Shown here one piece after another: positions 5,061 through 11,674 of a stretch of DNA of 12,331 bases. The notes below the pieces were generated by a model, which worked only from the letters and a program-made list of their open reading frames with translations, did not search any database and was not told the origin of the DNA. This stretch comes from Anaerolineales bacterium UBA6128 (GTDB taxonomy: Bacteria; Chloroflexota; Anaerolineae; UBA1429), in NCBI GenBank assembly GCA_002423325.1, contig DIVQ01000101.1, positions 30,207 through 42,537 on the forward strand, read 5' to 3'. The translations under genes and the position numbers were made by a program. Every line of letters begins with the position of its first letter. Within the stretch, counting starts at the first letter, position 1.

Positions 5061-7265
5061 TCAGCCTCGGTCCGCGCCGCCGCCTTGTACCCACGGCAGG
5101 AACAGCTCGAACGGCACGCCCGCAGACGGCAGTTGCAGCGCGCTGACGTAGGCCGCGTACTCGCCATTCAGCACGCTGTCGTAGGCTCCTGCTGTCGTGG
5201 GATAGTTGTTCGAGTCGGTATAGCCGGCGACGTAGACGCCCCCGGCGCCGTCCAGCGCCAGCCCAGTGGGGTCGTCGTAGCCGCTGCCTCCAAGATAGGT
5301 GCTGTACAAGAGCGCCGTCGCGGTCGGGTTCAGCACGCTCACGAAGGCATCGTCGCCACCCGCCAGGGCCGTGTCGTAGGCGCCCGCAGTCGTCGGAAAG
5401 CCAGCCGACTCTGTGTAGCCCGTGATGCAGAGGCGTCCATCCTGCTCCAGCGCAATTCGGGCGGCGCTCTCGTTGCTCCCGCCTCCCAGGTAGGTGCTGC
5501 AGACCAGCTCGCTGCCCTGAGCGTTCAGTGCCGCTACAAACGCATCGGTGCCTCCACTCAGCGCGCTATCCAGCACGCCGGCCGTCGTCGGCAGGTCCGC
5601 GGAGGAGGTCATGCCGGTGACGTGAGCCTGGCCGAGAGCGTCCACGGCGATGCCGTTGGCCTCCTCAGAGCCGGCGCCACCGAGGTAGGTGCTGTAGAGC
5701 AGCGCCGAACCGCTCGCGTTGAGCGCCGTCACAAAGGCGTCGGTGGTCCCGCGCAGCGCGAGGCCAAACGCGCCGGGCGTTGTGGGAAAGTCGGCCGATT
5801 CGCTGTAGCCGGTGACATAGGCCTGCCCGTCGGCATCGACGGCGATGCCCATCGCATCGTCCCAGCCGCTGCCCCCCAGGTAGGTGCAGTATACCAGCGC
5901 CGAACCGCTGGGATCGAACACGCTGACATAGACGTCATTGGCCCCGCTGTCGCTCGTGGCATAGGCCCCGGCCGTGGTCGGCAGGTTGTCGGAGGAGGTC
6001 TCGCCGACGATACAGGCGCGCCCAGCCGCGTCCAAGGCGATGTCCATCCCGTCGTCCCAGCGCGAGCCTCCAAACAGCGTGCTGTAGACCAGGCCAGTGC
6101 CAGTCGCGTTGAGTACGGTCACAAAGGCGTCGTTGTCGCCCTGCAGACTCCGGTCATAGGCCCCCGTGGTCGTGGGAAAGTCAGGCGAATCGGTGTATCC
6201 CGTGATGTACGCCCGCCCGGCCCCATCCAGCGCGATGCCGGTCGAGTCGTCCCAGCCGTTCCCGCCGACAAAGGTGCTGTAGACCAACGCCGTACCATCG
6301 GCGTTGAGCGCGCTTACGAACAAGTCGTATCCTCCGCTGAGCACAGCATCATAGACTCCCGCAGAGGTCGGAAAGTCGGCAGAGTAGGTCCAGCCGGTGA
6401 CGTATGCTTGCCCTGCGCCATCGACGGCGACGTCGGTCGCCCCGTCATAGTTGTTACCACCGAGCAGGGTGCTGTATCGCAGTTGTGACGTAGCCGCAGA
6501 AGGGGCGGCGCGGGTTGCCACTGGCGTGAAGGGAGACTCTACGCCGTCGGCAGCGACTTGGGGCCCACCGCCCGGCGGCTCCACGGGCACGCCCGCGTCG
6601 TCCACCAGTTGCAGTAGCGGGATTGACACGTTGCCGAGCGCCGTACGCGCGCGCAGACCGCCCCCCTCGAGCGACAGATCGTCCGCCCCCTGCACTTCAA
6701 GGCGGATCGCAGAGGTGTCCCTGAGCACCCCTTCCCGGGCTACCAAGCGCCAATGCCAGCCTGCTGGGGATCCGCTGACCTCCAGATCAAGGCCGGGGTA
6801 AAGGTCTACATAGCGTACGCCCGACCAGACTGGCACATCGGGCTGCCAGTTGGCGGGCTCGTTGCCGTAAAAGTAAGAGATCCGGGTCTGCGACGGACCA
6901 AAGGGCTCCAGCCGCGCCTGCGGGTTCGCGCCGGCAAAGCTGAGACGCAGCGCAGCGCCCTGCCGCCTCGCCGCCTCCGTCGCGCGCGCCTGCCCTTGCG
7001 ATCCGCCTCCACCGTAGACGGGTGACCGGCTACCCGGCAGCGAGACCCAGATCGCGTCCTCCGCCAGCCAGACGACGCCTGGCCCACCCCAGACCTGGAA
7101 CCGAGCGGCGGGATCCCACTGGCCAACGTTCTGCACCACCAGTCCGGCAGTCTCTGCGTGGCTGCCCTCCCTCATCCCAGAGGGCGCTTGAGCTGCCGAG
7201 CCGGGCGTGAACAACAGGACGATGCAGGCCGCCATAGACGCCAGGGTTCGAAGCCATCGGTTCAC
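5061..7265 (-). CDS. Secreted SBBP-repeat beta-propeller protein
   Basis: This 734-residue protein starts with a signal peptide (Arg at 3 and 6, hydrophobic 7-20, probable cleavage after 'GSAAQA' near 27). Residues 42-230 form the N-terminal domain usually found before SBBP repeats: 'VVQNVGQWD', 'LRLSFAGANP', 'ISYFYGNEPANWQPDVPVW' and 'VDLYPGLDLEV' are recognisable. Residues 262-716 are seven SBBP repeats, each exactly 65 residues, with the pattern 'LxYSTyLGG ... A.D..G.aYvtGyT.S.dFPTT.GAyD ... DaFVs.LN'. Seven units suggest one closed propeller. The end 'FELFLPWVQ' resembles the short C-terminal tail of many Chloroflexota secreted proteins. The GTG at 7265 is chosen because GGAGGTG precedes it by 6 nt and no in-frame ATG offers a better site. 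The gene is convergent with the nucleotidyltransferase gene (24 bp apart). Ligand and role are unknown. Confidence 0.92.
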   Translation of the reverse strand: MNRWLRTLASMAACIVLLFTPGSAAQAPSGMREGSHAETAGLVVQNVGQWDPAARFQVWGGPGVVWLAEDAIWVSLPGSRSPVYGGGGSQGQARATEAARRQGAALRLSFAGANPQARLEPFGPSQTRISYFYGNEPANWQPDVPVWSGVRYVDLYPGLDLEVSGSPAGWHWRLVAREGVLRDTSAIRLEVQGADDLSLEGGGLRARTALGNVSIPLLQLVDDAGVPVEPPGGGPQVAADGVESPFTPVATRAAPSAATSQLRYSTLLGGNNYDGATDVAVDGAGQAYVTGWTYSADFPTSAGVYDAVLSGGYDLFVSALNADGTALVYSTFVGGNGWDDSTGIALDGAGRAYITGYTDSPDFPTTTGAYDRSLQGDNDAFVTVLNATGTGLVYSTLFGGSRWDDGMDIALDAAGRACIVGETSSDNLPTTAGAYATSDSGANDVYVSVFDPSGSALVYCTYLGGSGWDDAMGIAVDADGQAYVTGYSESADFPTTPGAFGLALRGTTDAFVTALNASGSALLYSTYLGGAGSEEANGIAVDALGQAHVTGMTSSADLPTTAGVLDSALSGGTDAFVAALNAQGSELVCSTYLGGGSNESAARIALEQDGRLCITGYTESAGFPTTAGAYDTALAGGDDAFVSVLNPTATALLYSTYLGGSGYDDPTGLALDGAGGVYVAGYTDSNNYPTTAGAYDSVLNGEYAAYVSALQLPSAGVPFELFLPWVQGGGADRG
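5118..6482 (-). repeat. Seven 195-bp coding repeats (SBBP units)
   Basis: Units start at residues 262, 327, 392, 457, 522, 587 and 652 of the encoded protein, a period of exactly 65 codons without insertions or deletions. The units are diverged in sequence but fixed in length. Conserved points are 'YSTxxGG' at the start, 'PTT.GAyD' in the middle and 'DAFVsxLN' near the end. Confidence 0.9.
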
Positions 7266-7305
7266 TCTGCACCTCCGTGTTCAGTATGCTGACGCTGTTA
7301 CCTGC

Positions 7306-7334
7306 ATTCTAGAGCCACGACCGGTGAGCGTCAA
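7306..7334 (-). promoter_or_regulatory. Promoter of SBBP protein gene
   Basis: On the minus strand TTGACG (7334-7329), a 17-bp spacer and TAGAAT (7311-7306) form a near-consensus sigma-70 type promoter. Transcription would start near 7299, about 34 nt before the GTG. The same two hexamers and spacing recur before tRNA-Asn. Confidence 0.8.
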
Positions 7335-7358
7335 CCGGTCCGCGTTGGGGGGCGGACC
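7319..7358. promoter_or_regulatory. Two overlapping 7-bp dyads over and behind the -35
   Basis: GACCGGT-N8-ACCGGTC (7319-7340) places its spacer over the -35 hexamer of the SBBP gene promoter. GGTCCGC-N8-GCGGACC (7337-7358) follows and shares four bases with it. Both are perfect and have the same spacer length, which suits a repressor or other dimeric regulator. Confidence 0.45.
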
Positions 7359-7387
7359 TCAGAGCAAGCTGCGCGTCTCTGCTGGTA

Positions 7388-7408
7388 GGGCGCACCTTGT
7401 GTGCGCCC
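7388..7408. repeat. Perfect 8-bp hairpin with 5-nt loop
   Basis: GGGCGCAC (7388-7395), loop CTTGT, and GTGCGCCC (7401-7408) would form a strong stem-loop between the divergent promoters. No T-tract follows on either strand. The shape is like dispersed intergenic palindromes (REP-type), but only one copy is in view. Confidence 0.55.
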
Positions 7409-7462
7409 AGCCTTACATCACCCCCTCCGACCGCGCGCCGGCCTGTCGCCCTCTCCGCCCGC

Positions 7463-7491
7463 TTGCGGCGCGCGCTAACGCTCCCTATACT
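7463..7491 (+). promoter_or_regulatory. Promoter of aminotransferase-peptidase operon
   Basis: TTGCGG (7463-7468), a 17-bp spacer and TATACT (7486-7491) lie upstream of the aminotransferase gene. Transcription would start near 7498, giving a leader of about 42 nt that contains the GGAGGAGG ribosome site at 7531-7538. Confidence 0.65.
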
Positions 7492-7539
7492 GTGCCGGTC
7501 CGAACGCTTCGACCATGCTGGCGTGCGATAGGAGGAGGC

Positions 7540-8874
7540 ATGCTCCCATCCGAACAAGACCTGAGGCACATCGTCCTGGATCTGCGGCAGATGAAGTCGT
7601 TTGCGCAGGACCCGCTGGTGATCGAGCGCGCCGACGGGGTCTGGTACTGGGACACCGAGGGCCACAAGATCCTCGATTGTCTGTCGGGCATCTTTGTGGC
7701 CAATGTCGGCCACAACAACCGCCGCATCATCGAGGCCCTCAAGGCGCAGCTGGACCGCCTGGCCTTTGCGCCGCCGCTGCACGCCACAAACCTGCCTGCG
7801 CTGGAGCTGGCCAAACTGGTGGCCGAGGTCACGCCCGGCGACCTGGACACCGTCAAGCTGCTAAGCGGCGGCTCTGAGGCCACCGAGGCCGCGATGAAGC
7901 TCGCGCGCCAATACCACCGGCAGACGGGCAACCCGGCCAAGTACAAGGTCATCGCCCGCTACCTTGGCTACCACGGCGCTACCATGGGCGCCCTGGGCGC
8001 CACGGGCACGCCGGCCCGCAAGACCGTCTTTGAGCCGGCGCTGGAGGGCTTTCTGCACGTGCCGCCCCCCACCTGCTACCGCTGTCCCTACGGTCTGACC
8101 TACTCCTCCTGCAACCTGCTCTGTGCGCACATGTTCGAGCAGGTCATCGAGGGCGAAGGCGCCTCTACTATATCAGCCATCATCCTCGAGCCGATCGGCA
8201 ACACGGGCGGCATCATCACACCGCCAGACGAGTATCTGCCCATCATCCGCGACGCCTGCGACCGCCACAACGTGCTGCTCATCTTTGACGAGATCATCAC
8301 CGGCTTTGGGCGCACCGGCAACATGTTCGCCGCCCAGACCTTTGGCGTGACGCCCGACATCCTGTGCATGGGCAAGGGCATGTCCGGCGGTTATGCGCCG
8401 CTGGCCGCGCTGGCGTACTGCGATAGGGTGGCCGACGCCTTCTGGGGCGAGGAGGGCACCGAGTTCGCCCACGGCCACACCTACGGCGGCAACCCGATCT
8501 CTGCCACCGCCGGCCTGATGAGCATCCGCGAGATCCTGGACCGCAATCTGTGCCAACGCGCGCTGGAAATGGGCGCCTGCCTGCGCGAGGAACTCAAACG
8601 CATCGAGGCCCTGGGCGTGGTGGGCGAGATCCGCGGCAAAGGGCTGCTGCTGGGCATCGAGTTCGTGCAGGACCCGGCGACGCGGCAGCAGTTCGACAAC
8701 CGCTTTGGCGTCGCTGTCGGCAACCGCGCCCTGCGCAAGGGCGTGTTGCTGCGCTACGACCCGCACTGGCTCGCCTTTGCCCCACCGCTCATCATCGAAC
8801 GCGAGCAACTGGTGCACGCCGTGGATTTGCTGGGCGAGTCCATCCTGGAGGAACTCAAGGAGCGCGGACGATGA
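7540..8874 (+). CDS. Class III PLP-dependent aminotransferase
   Basis: This 444-residue enzyme has the class III aminotransferase fold signatures. 'SGGSEATEAAMKLAR' (109-123) binds phosphate. 'GYHG' (143-146) stacks on the cofactor. 'IFDEIITGFGRTG' (248-260) carries Asp250, which contacts the pyridine nitrogen. Lys279 in 'MGKGMSGGYAP' forms the Schiff base with pyridoxal phosphate. The enzyme should move an amino group from an omega-amino acid, amine or similar donor to an alpha-keto acid in the cytoplasm; the substrate cannot be fixed from sequence. Four cysteines cluster at 179, 182, 191 and 195 ('TCYRCPYGLTYSSCNLLC'), possibly a metal or Fe-S site as in GABA aminotransferases. The ATG is chosen for the GGAGGAGG directly upstream and the family N-terminus; the longer in-frame extension has no family likeness. 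Its stop overlaps the peptidase start (ATGA), so the two enzymes are co-translated. Confidence 0.92.
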   Translation: MLPSEQDLRHIVLDLRQMKSFAQDPLVIERADGVWYWDTEGHKILDCLSGIFVANVGHNNRRIIEALKAQLDRLAFAPPLHATNLPALELAKLVAEVTPGDLDTVKLLSGGSEATEAAMKLARQYHRQTGNPAKYKVIARYLGYHGATMGALGATGTPARKTVFEPALEGFLHVPPPTCYRCPYGLTYSSCNLLCAHMFEQVIEGEGASTISAIILEPIGNTGGIITPPDEYLPIIRDACDRHNVLLIFDEIITGFGRTGNMFAAQTFGVTPDILCMGKGMSGGYAPLAALAYCDRVADAFWGEEGTEFAHGHTYGGNPISATAGLMSIREILDRNLCQRALEMGACLREELKRIEALGVVGEIRGKGLLLGIEFVQDPATRQQFDNRFGVAVGNRALRKGVLLRYDPHWLAFAPPLIIEREQLVHAVDLLGESILEELKERGR

Positions 8875-10061
8875 TCGCAGTGACGCCTCACGAGCGCGAG
8901 GAGGCCGAGCGACTCTGCGCGCTGGTCGACGCTGAACGTCTGGGCCGCACGGCGCTCGAGTACCTGGCGATCCCCAGCCCCACCTGCAACGAACTGGCCT
9001 TTGCCGAGTTCCTGGCCGAGCAACTGCGCCGGATGTCGCTGGAGGTCGAGGTGACGCGCCTCTACCCCAACAGCCCGAACGTGATCGCGCGTCAGCGCTA
9101 TGCGCTGCCGGGCCGCACGCTGGAGCTGGACGCCCACTTGGACACCATCAACATGCCCCACGCCGCGCCCGAAATCCGCGCGGGACGGCTGCACGGACGC
9201 GGCGCCTGCGATATGAAGGGTGCCCTGGCCTGCATGGTCGAGGCGGCCCGCGTCCTGAGCCAGACGCGCCTGCCGCTGGCCGGCTCCCTGCTGATCACCG
9301 CGCATGCCATGCACGAGGCGCCCCACGGCCACAGCGAGCCGCTGGACGACATGATCGCGCGCGGCCAGTTCGGCGACGCCTGCATCATCGCCGAGATCGG
9401 CTCCACGCGCCTCCCCATGGCCGGCCTGGGCATGTCCATCTTTGACATCACGGTCGAACGGTCCGGCGAGCCACTGCACGAAACCAAGGGCCGGGGCGTG
9501 CCCAACCCGATCGCGCTGGCCAGCCGCATCCTGAGCGCGCTCACCGCACGCAGCGACGAACTGGCCCGCAACCCGGACGAGTGGCGCGACTCGCTCTTTG
9601 TCGGCCAGGTGCACGCCGGCGACTTTTACAACCGCATCCCGACCCGCTGTCACATCCAGGGCACGCGGCGCTACGGCCCGCCCGCCGATGTGGACGACAT
9701 GCGCGCCGAGTTCGCGCAACTGCTCGCGTTCACGCGTGCGCCCGAGTTGCAGGGCCTCAACACCAGGGTCGAACTGACGCGCATCGCCGACGGCTTTCAG
9801 GTATCGCCCGACGAAGAGATCGTCGGCTGCCTCAAGGAGGCCTACCAGCAGGTGCACGGGGAGGCGTTGGGCGAGGAGCGCTGCACGGTCGTGGGGAATG
9901 CTGCATGGTTCATCCGCGACGCGGGCGTGCCCTGCTTGTACCATGGGCTGGACCCGTCGAGCGCCCATGCCGACCACGAGTCCGCCGACCTGCACGCGAT
10001 GGTACAGTTGACCCAGACCTACATCCGGACCGCGCTGCTCTACTTGCGACCCACGGCGTAG
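8871..10061 (+). CDS. M20-family metallopeptidase / deacylase
   Basis: This 396-residue protein has the M20 (ArgE/DapE/carboxypeptidase G2) layout. Candidate metal ligands are His89 in 'DAHLDT' (Asp91 assists), Asp114 in 'GACDMKG' (bridging), Glu175 in 'IIAEIG' and His366 in 'SSAHADHE'. Glu149 in 'AMHEAP' fits the catalytic base. The usual second Glu of the 'EE' pair is Ala150 here. A dimerisation domain (about 188-300) with His203 in 'EPLHE' is inserted as usual. The enzyme should hydrolyse an amide bond of a small peptide or N-acyl amino acid. Paired with the aminotransferase through a 4-nt ATGA overlap, it probably releases an amino compound that the other enzyme transaminates, or the reverse; this is inference. 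AAGGAG at 8858-8863 serves as ribosome site. Confidence 0.9.
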   Translation: MIAVTPHEREEAERLCALVDAERLGRTALEYLAIPSPTCNELAFAEFLAEQLRRMSLEVEVTRLYPNSPNVIARQRYALPGRTLELDAHLDTINMPHAAPEIRAGRLHGRGACDMKGALACMVEAARVLSQTRLPLAGSLLITAHAMHEAPHGHSEPLDDMIARGQFGDACIIAEIGSTRLPMAGLGMSIFDITVERSGEPLHETKGRGVPNPIALASRILSALTARSDELARNPDEWRDSLFVGQVHAGDFYNRIPTRCHIQGTRRYGPPADVDDMRAEFAQLLAFTRAPELQGLNTRVELTRIADGFQVSPDEEIVGCLKEAYQQVHGEALGEERCTVVGNAAWFIRDAGVPCLYHGLDPSSAHADHESADLHAMVQLTQTYIRTALLYLRPTA

Positions 10062-10142
10062 TGCGCGCGGCGTTCGCCGTCCTGGCGCTGGACGCCTTTG
10101 GTCTGTTCGCCTGGGACCTCTGGCGCGGTGAGATGCCCTGGC
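10061..10142 (+). pseudogene. Possible 5' remnant of a third operon gene
   Basis: A GTG overlaps the peptidase stop (TAGTG). It opens a frame with a hydrophobic, membrane-like start: 'RAAFAVLALDAFGLFAWDLW', then 'RGEMPWLS'. The frame then runs antisense into the truncated PHP gene copy and stops at 10198. This looks like the first 27 or so codons of a membrane-protein gene cut off by a rearrangement. It is too short for family recognition, and chance coding is possible. Confidence 0.3.
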
Positions 10143-10331
10143 TCAGCGCGCTGCCGCGATGTCGGGCAAGTTGTAGGCCGTGTTCAGGTGGTCGGTGATG
10201 CCGAGGTCCGTAACGCCGGCCGCCTGAGCCGCCGCGATGGTCTCCGCCATCGTCGCTGGAAACTGTCCCTTCCTGCAATCATACGAGTTGCGCGAGTGAA
10301 TGTGCCAGTCCGACGTGATCGTATCAAACAT
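10143..10331 (-). pseudogene. Truncated tandem copy of PHP-domain gene
   Basis: This 62-residue reading frame is a second copy of the first 62 residues of the PHP protein encoded just upstream (43 of 62 identical by my alignment). It keeps 'SDWHIHSRN' (metal ligands His10 and His12) and 'GITDHLNT' (Asp47, His48), then ends with TGA right after 'LPDIAAAR', where the full gene continues. The later metal ligands (Glu79, His135, His169, Asp255, His256 in the full copy) are absent, so it cannot be a working phosphoesterase. It keeps an ATG and a GAAGGAAG ribosome site 6 nt upstream. The shared leader bases 'gggctgcaag' suggest the duplication included the 5' untranslated region. Confidence 0.8.
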
Positions 10332-10415
10332 GGCGTGCTTCCTTCGATTCGAGGTATTTGTCGGTCGGGCTGCAAGACGGCACTGCAGCCCATTGCTGTC
10401 TGTCGTTCCCGGACG

Positions 10416-11324
10416 CTAGGAACGCAGCGGAAGCCGCCACAGGTCACTCTGGTGGATGCCGACCGGGTCAAGCATCGCCGCCAGCGCGATCGCCCGTGCC
10501 TCGCCGGCCTCGGGCCCCGACGCGGACTCCCCCCAGTAGTGCCCGTGCTGCGCGTGGTGGTCCGATCCGAGCGAGAGCTGTACGCCCGCCGCCTGCAGTC
10601 CCGCCAGATACTCGCAATACTGGCGTCGGAAGCCTTCCGGGTAGTGCCGATTCAGCACCACGGCATGCAGGTTGATCTCGACCACGGTGCCATGCTCGCG
10701 CGCCGCCGCGGCAAACTCGTCATGCATCGACTGGGGCACCTTGCCGAAATCGTCAAACCAGGGGTCGGTGCGATAGTTGCCATCCTCGTCCATCCAGTGC
10801 CCCATCCACCACCAGGGGTGCGCGACGATGGTCACCAACGGATGGCACGCCAGAAACATGTTCTGCCGGTGATAGTCGCGGATGACCGCCTCGCGTTCAT
10901 ACGGAACGTACATCGGCCAGTGCGTGCCCGCTACCACATACTCGATGCCAAAGCGCTCCACGTCCTCTTCACTGAGGCCGATGACCAGTTCCCCGTTGGC
11001 GGGACCGCCCTGCCGCACGCCGTACACCGGATCTTCATAGCGACCTGTTGCGACCTCCGCCAGTTCCCAGGCAGATACGGAGCTCACCTCGATCCCGAAA
11101 TGCAGCTGCGGCGATGACGGCAGAGTATCGAATTCCTGTCGCGACGCCGCAATGTCCGGCAGGTTATAGGGGGTGTGCAAATGGTCGGTGACGCCCAAAT
11201 CGGTCACGCCGGTAGAGCGCACAGCAGCAAGGGTCTCTGCCATGCTGGTCGGGAGCCGCCCATGTTTGCAGTCACAAGAGTTACGGGTGTGCAGGTGCCA
11301 ATCGGACGTGATCGTGTCTGGCAT
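10416..11324 (-). CDS. PHP-domain metal-dependent phosphoesterase
   Basis: This 302-residue protein carries a complete PHP metal site: His10 and His12 in 'SDWHLHTRN', Asp47-His48 in 'VTDHLHT', Glu79 in 'GIEVSS', His135 in 'AGTHWP', His169 in 'IVAHPWWWMG', and Asp255-His256 in 'LGSDHHAQ'. PHP enzymes use two or three metal ions to hydrolyse phosphoesters, as in histidinol phosphatase and nucleotide phosphatases; the substrate here is not identifiable. No polymerase domain or nucleic-acid module is attached, so a stand-alone small-molecule phosphatase is most likely. The ATG at 11324 is preferred over an upstream in-frame codon because AAAGGA lies 6 nt before it, the family starts there, and the truncated paralogue begins at the same residue. 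An 84-nt gap separates it from that paralogue downstream. Confidence 0.9.
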   Translation of the reverse strand: MPDTITSDWHLHTRNSCDCKHGRLPTSMAETLAAVRSTGVTDLGVTDHLHTPYNLPDIAASRQEFDTLPSSPQLHFGIEVSSVSAWELAEVATGRYEDPVYGVRQGGPANGELVIGLSEEDVERFGIEYVVAGTHWPMYVPYEREAVIRDYHRQNMFLACHPLVTIVAHPWWWMGHWMDEDGNYRTDPWFDDFGKVPQSMHDEFAAAAREHGTVVEINLHAVVLNRHYPEGFRRQYCEYLAGLQAAGVQLSLGSDHHAQHGHYWGESASGPEAGEARAIALAAMLDPVGIHQSDLWRLPLRS

Positions 11325-11373
11325 GACATCCTTTCCTTCGTATGAAATATGGGCTGCAAGGGCGCCAACACCC

Positions 11374-11400
11374 CGCCCAGGCACTCAAGTGCCCCAGGCG
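11374..11400 (-). promoter_or_regulatory. Leader hairpin of PHP gene
   Basis: GGCACT-CA-AGTGCC at 11380-11393 is a near-perfect palindrome, flanked by CGCC and GGCG that lengthen the stem. It lies in the roughly 95-nt leader between the promoter and the PHP gene start and could affect mRNA stability or translation. Confidence 0.45.
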
Positions 11401-11407
11401 ACAGCGA

Positions 11408-11454
11408 ATCGGGCCTCAAAGCCCGATCATAGCGCAAACAGCCGTCTCGGGCAA
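11408..11454 (-). promoter_or_regulatory. Promoter of PHP gene with dyad at start site
   Basis: On the minus strand TTGCCC (11454-11449), a 17-bp spacer and TATGAT (11431-11426) form a promoter. An inverted repeat ATCGGGC-N6-GCCCGAT (11408-11427) overlaps the last bases of the -10 and the expected start near 11419, so it may be an operator or a hairpin at the very 5' end of the message. Confidence 0.65.
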
Positions 11455-11478
11455 CCTCACCGTCACAGCCGGATATGC

Positions 11479-11518
11479 AAAAACCTCCCGCACCACACGA
11501 TCCCGTGGTGGGGAGGTT
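11479..11518 (-). terminator. Intrinsic terminator after tRNA-Asn
   Basis: On the minus strand AACCTCCC and CACCAC pair with GTGGTG and GGGAGGTT, a 14-bp stem with one bulged base and an 8-nt loop. Five Ts follow at 11483-11479. It lies about 27 nt past the tRNA 3' end and insulates the PHP gene promoter from upstream transcription. Confidence 0.88.
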
Positions 11519-11545
11519 GCCCCGAAAACAATGGGTCTGATCCAG

Positions 11546-11617
11546 CTCCTCGGCAGAGACTCGAACTCCGAACCAACCGGTTAACAGCCGGTCGCTCTAC
11601 CATTGAGCTACCGAGGA
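11546..11617 (-). tRNA. tRNA-Asn (anticodon GTT)
   Basis: A full 72-nt cloverleaf is visible. The acceptor stem is TCCTCGG/CCGAGGA with discriminator G. The D arm is GCTC/GAGC. The anticodon stem ACCGG/CCGGT holds the loop CTGTTAA, anticodon GTT. The T arm is CGGAG/CTCTG with loop TTCGAGT. The 3' CCA is not encoded and must be added after transcription. It has its own promoter and terminator. Confidence 0.95.
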
Positions 11618-11641
11618 CCATCCTTGTAAAGGACAGGCGGC

Positions 11642-11670
11642 ATTCTACAACAAAGCGTCGGCCTCGTCAA
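11642..11670 (-). promoter_or_regulatory. Promoter of tRNA-Asn
   Basis: On the minus strand TTGACG (11670-11665), a 17-bp spacer and TAGAAT (11647-11642) lie between the rpoD stop codon and the tRNA. Transcription would begin near 11635, giving an 18-nt 5' leader. Hexamers and spacing are identical to the SBBP gene promoter. Confidence 0.82.
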
Positions 11671-11674
11671 ATCA

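Noticed and set aside
7207..7539. N-terminal extension of the aminotransferase by 111 codons
   Set aside because: Would cross the divergent promoters and dyads; the ATG at 7540 has a strong ribosome site and begins the family homology.
8754..9995. 413-codon minus-strand frame opposite the M20 gene
   Set aside because: Antisense shadow; the plus-strand frame has complete M20 motifs and operon spacing.
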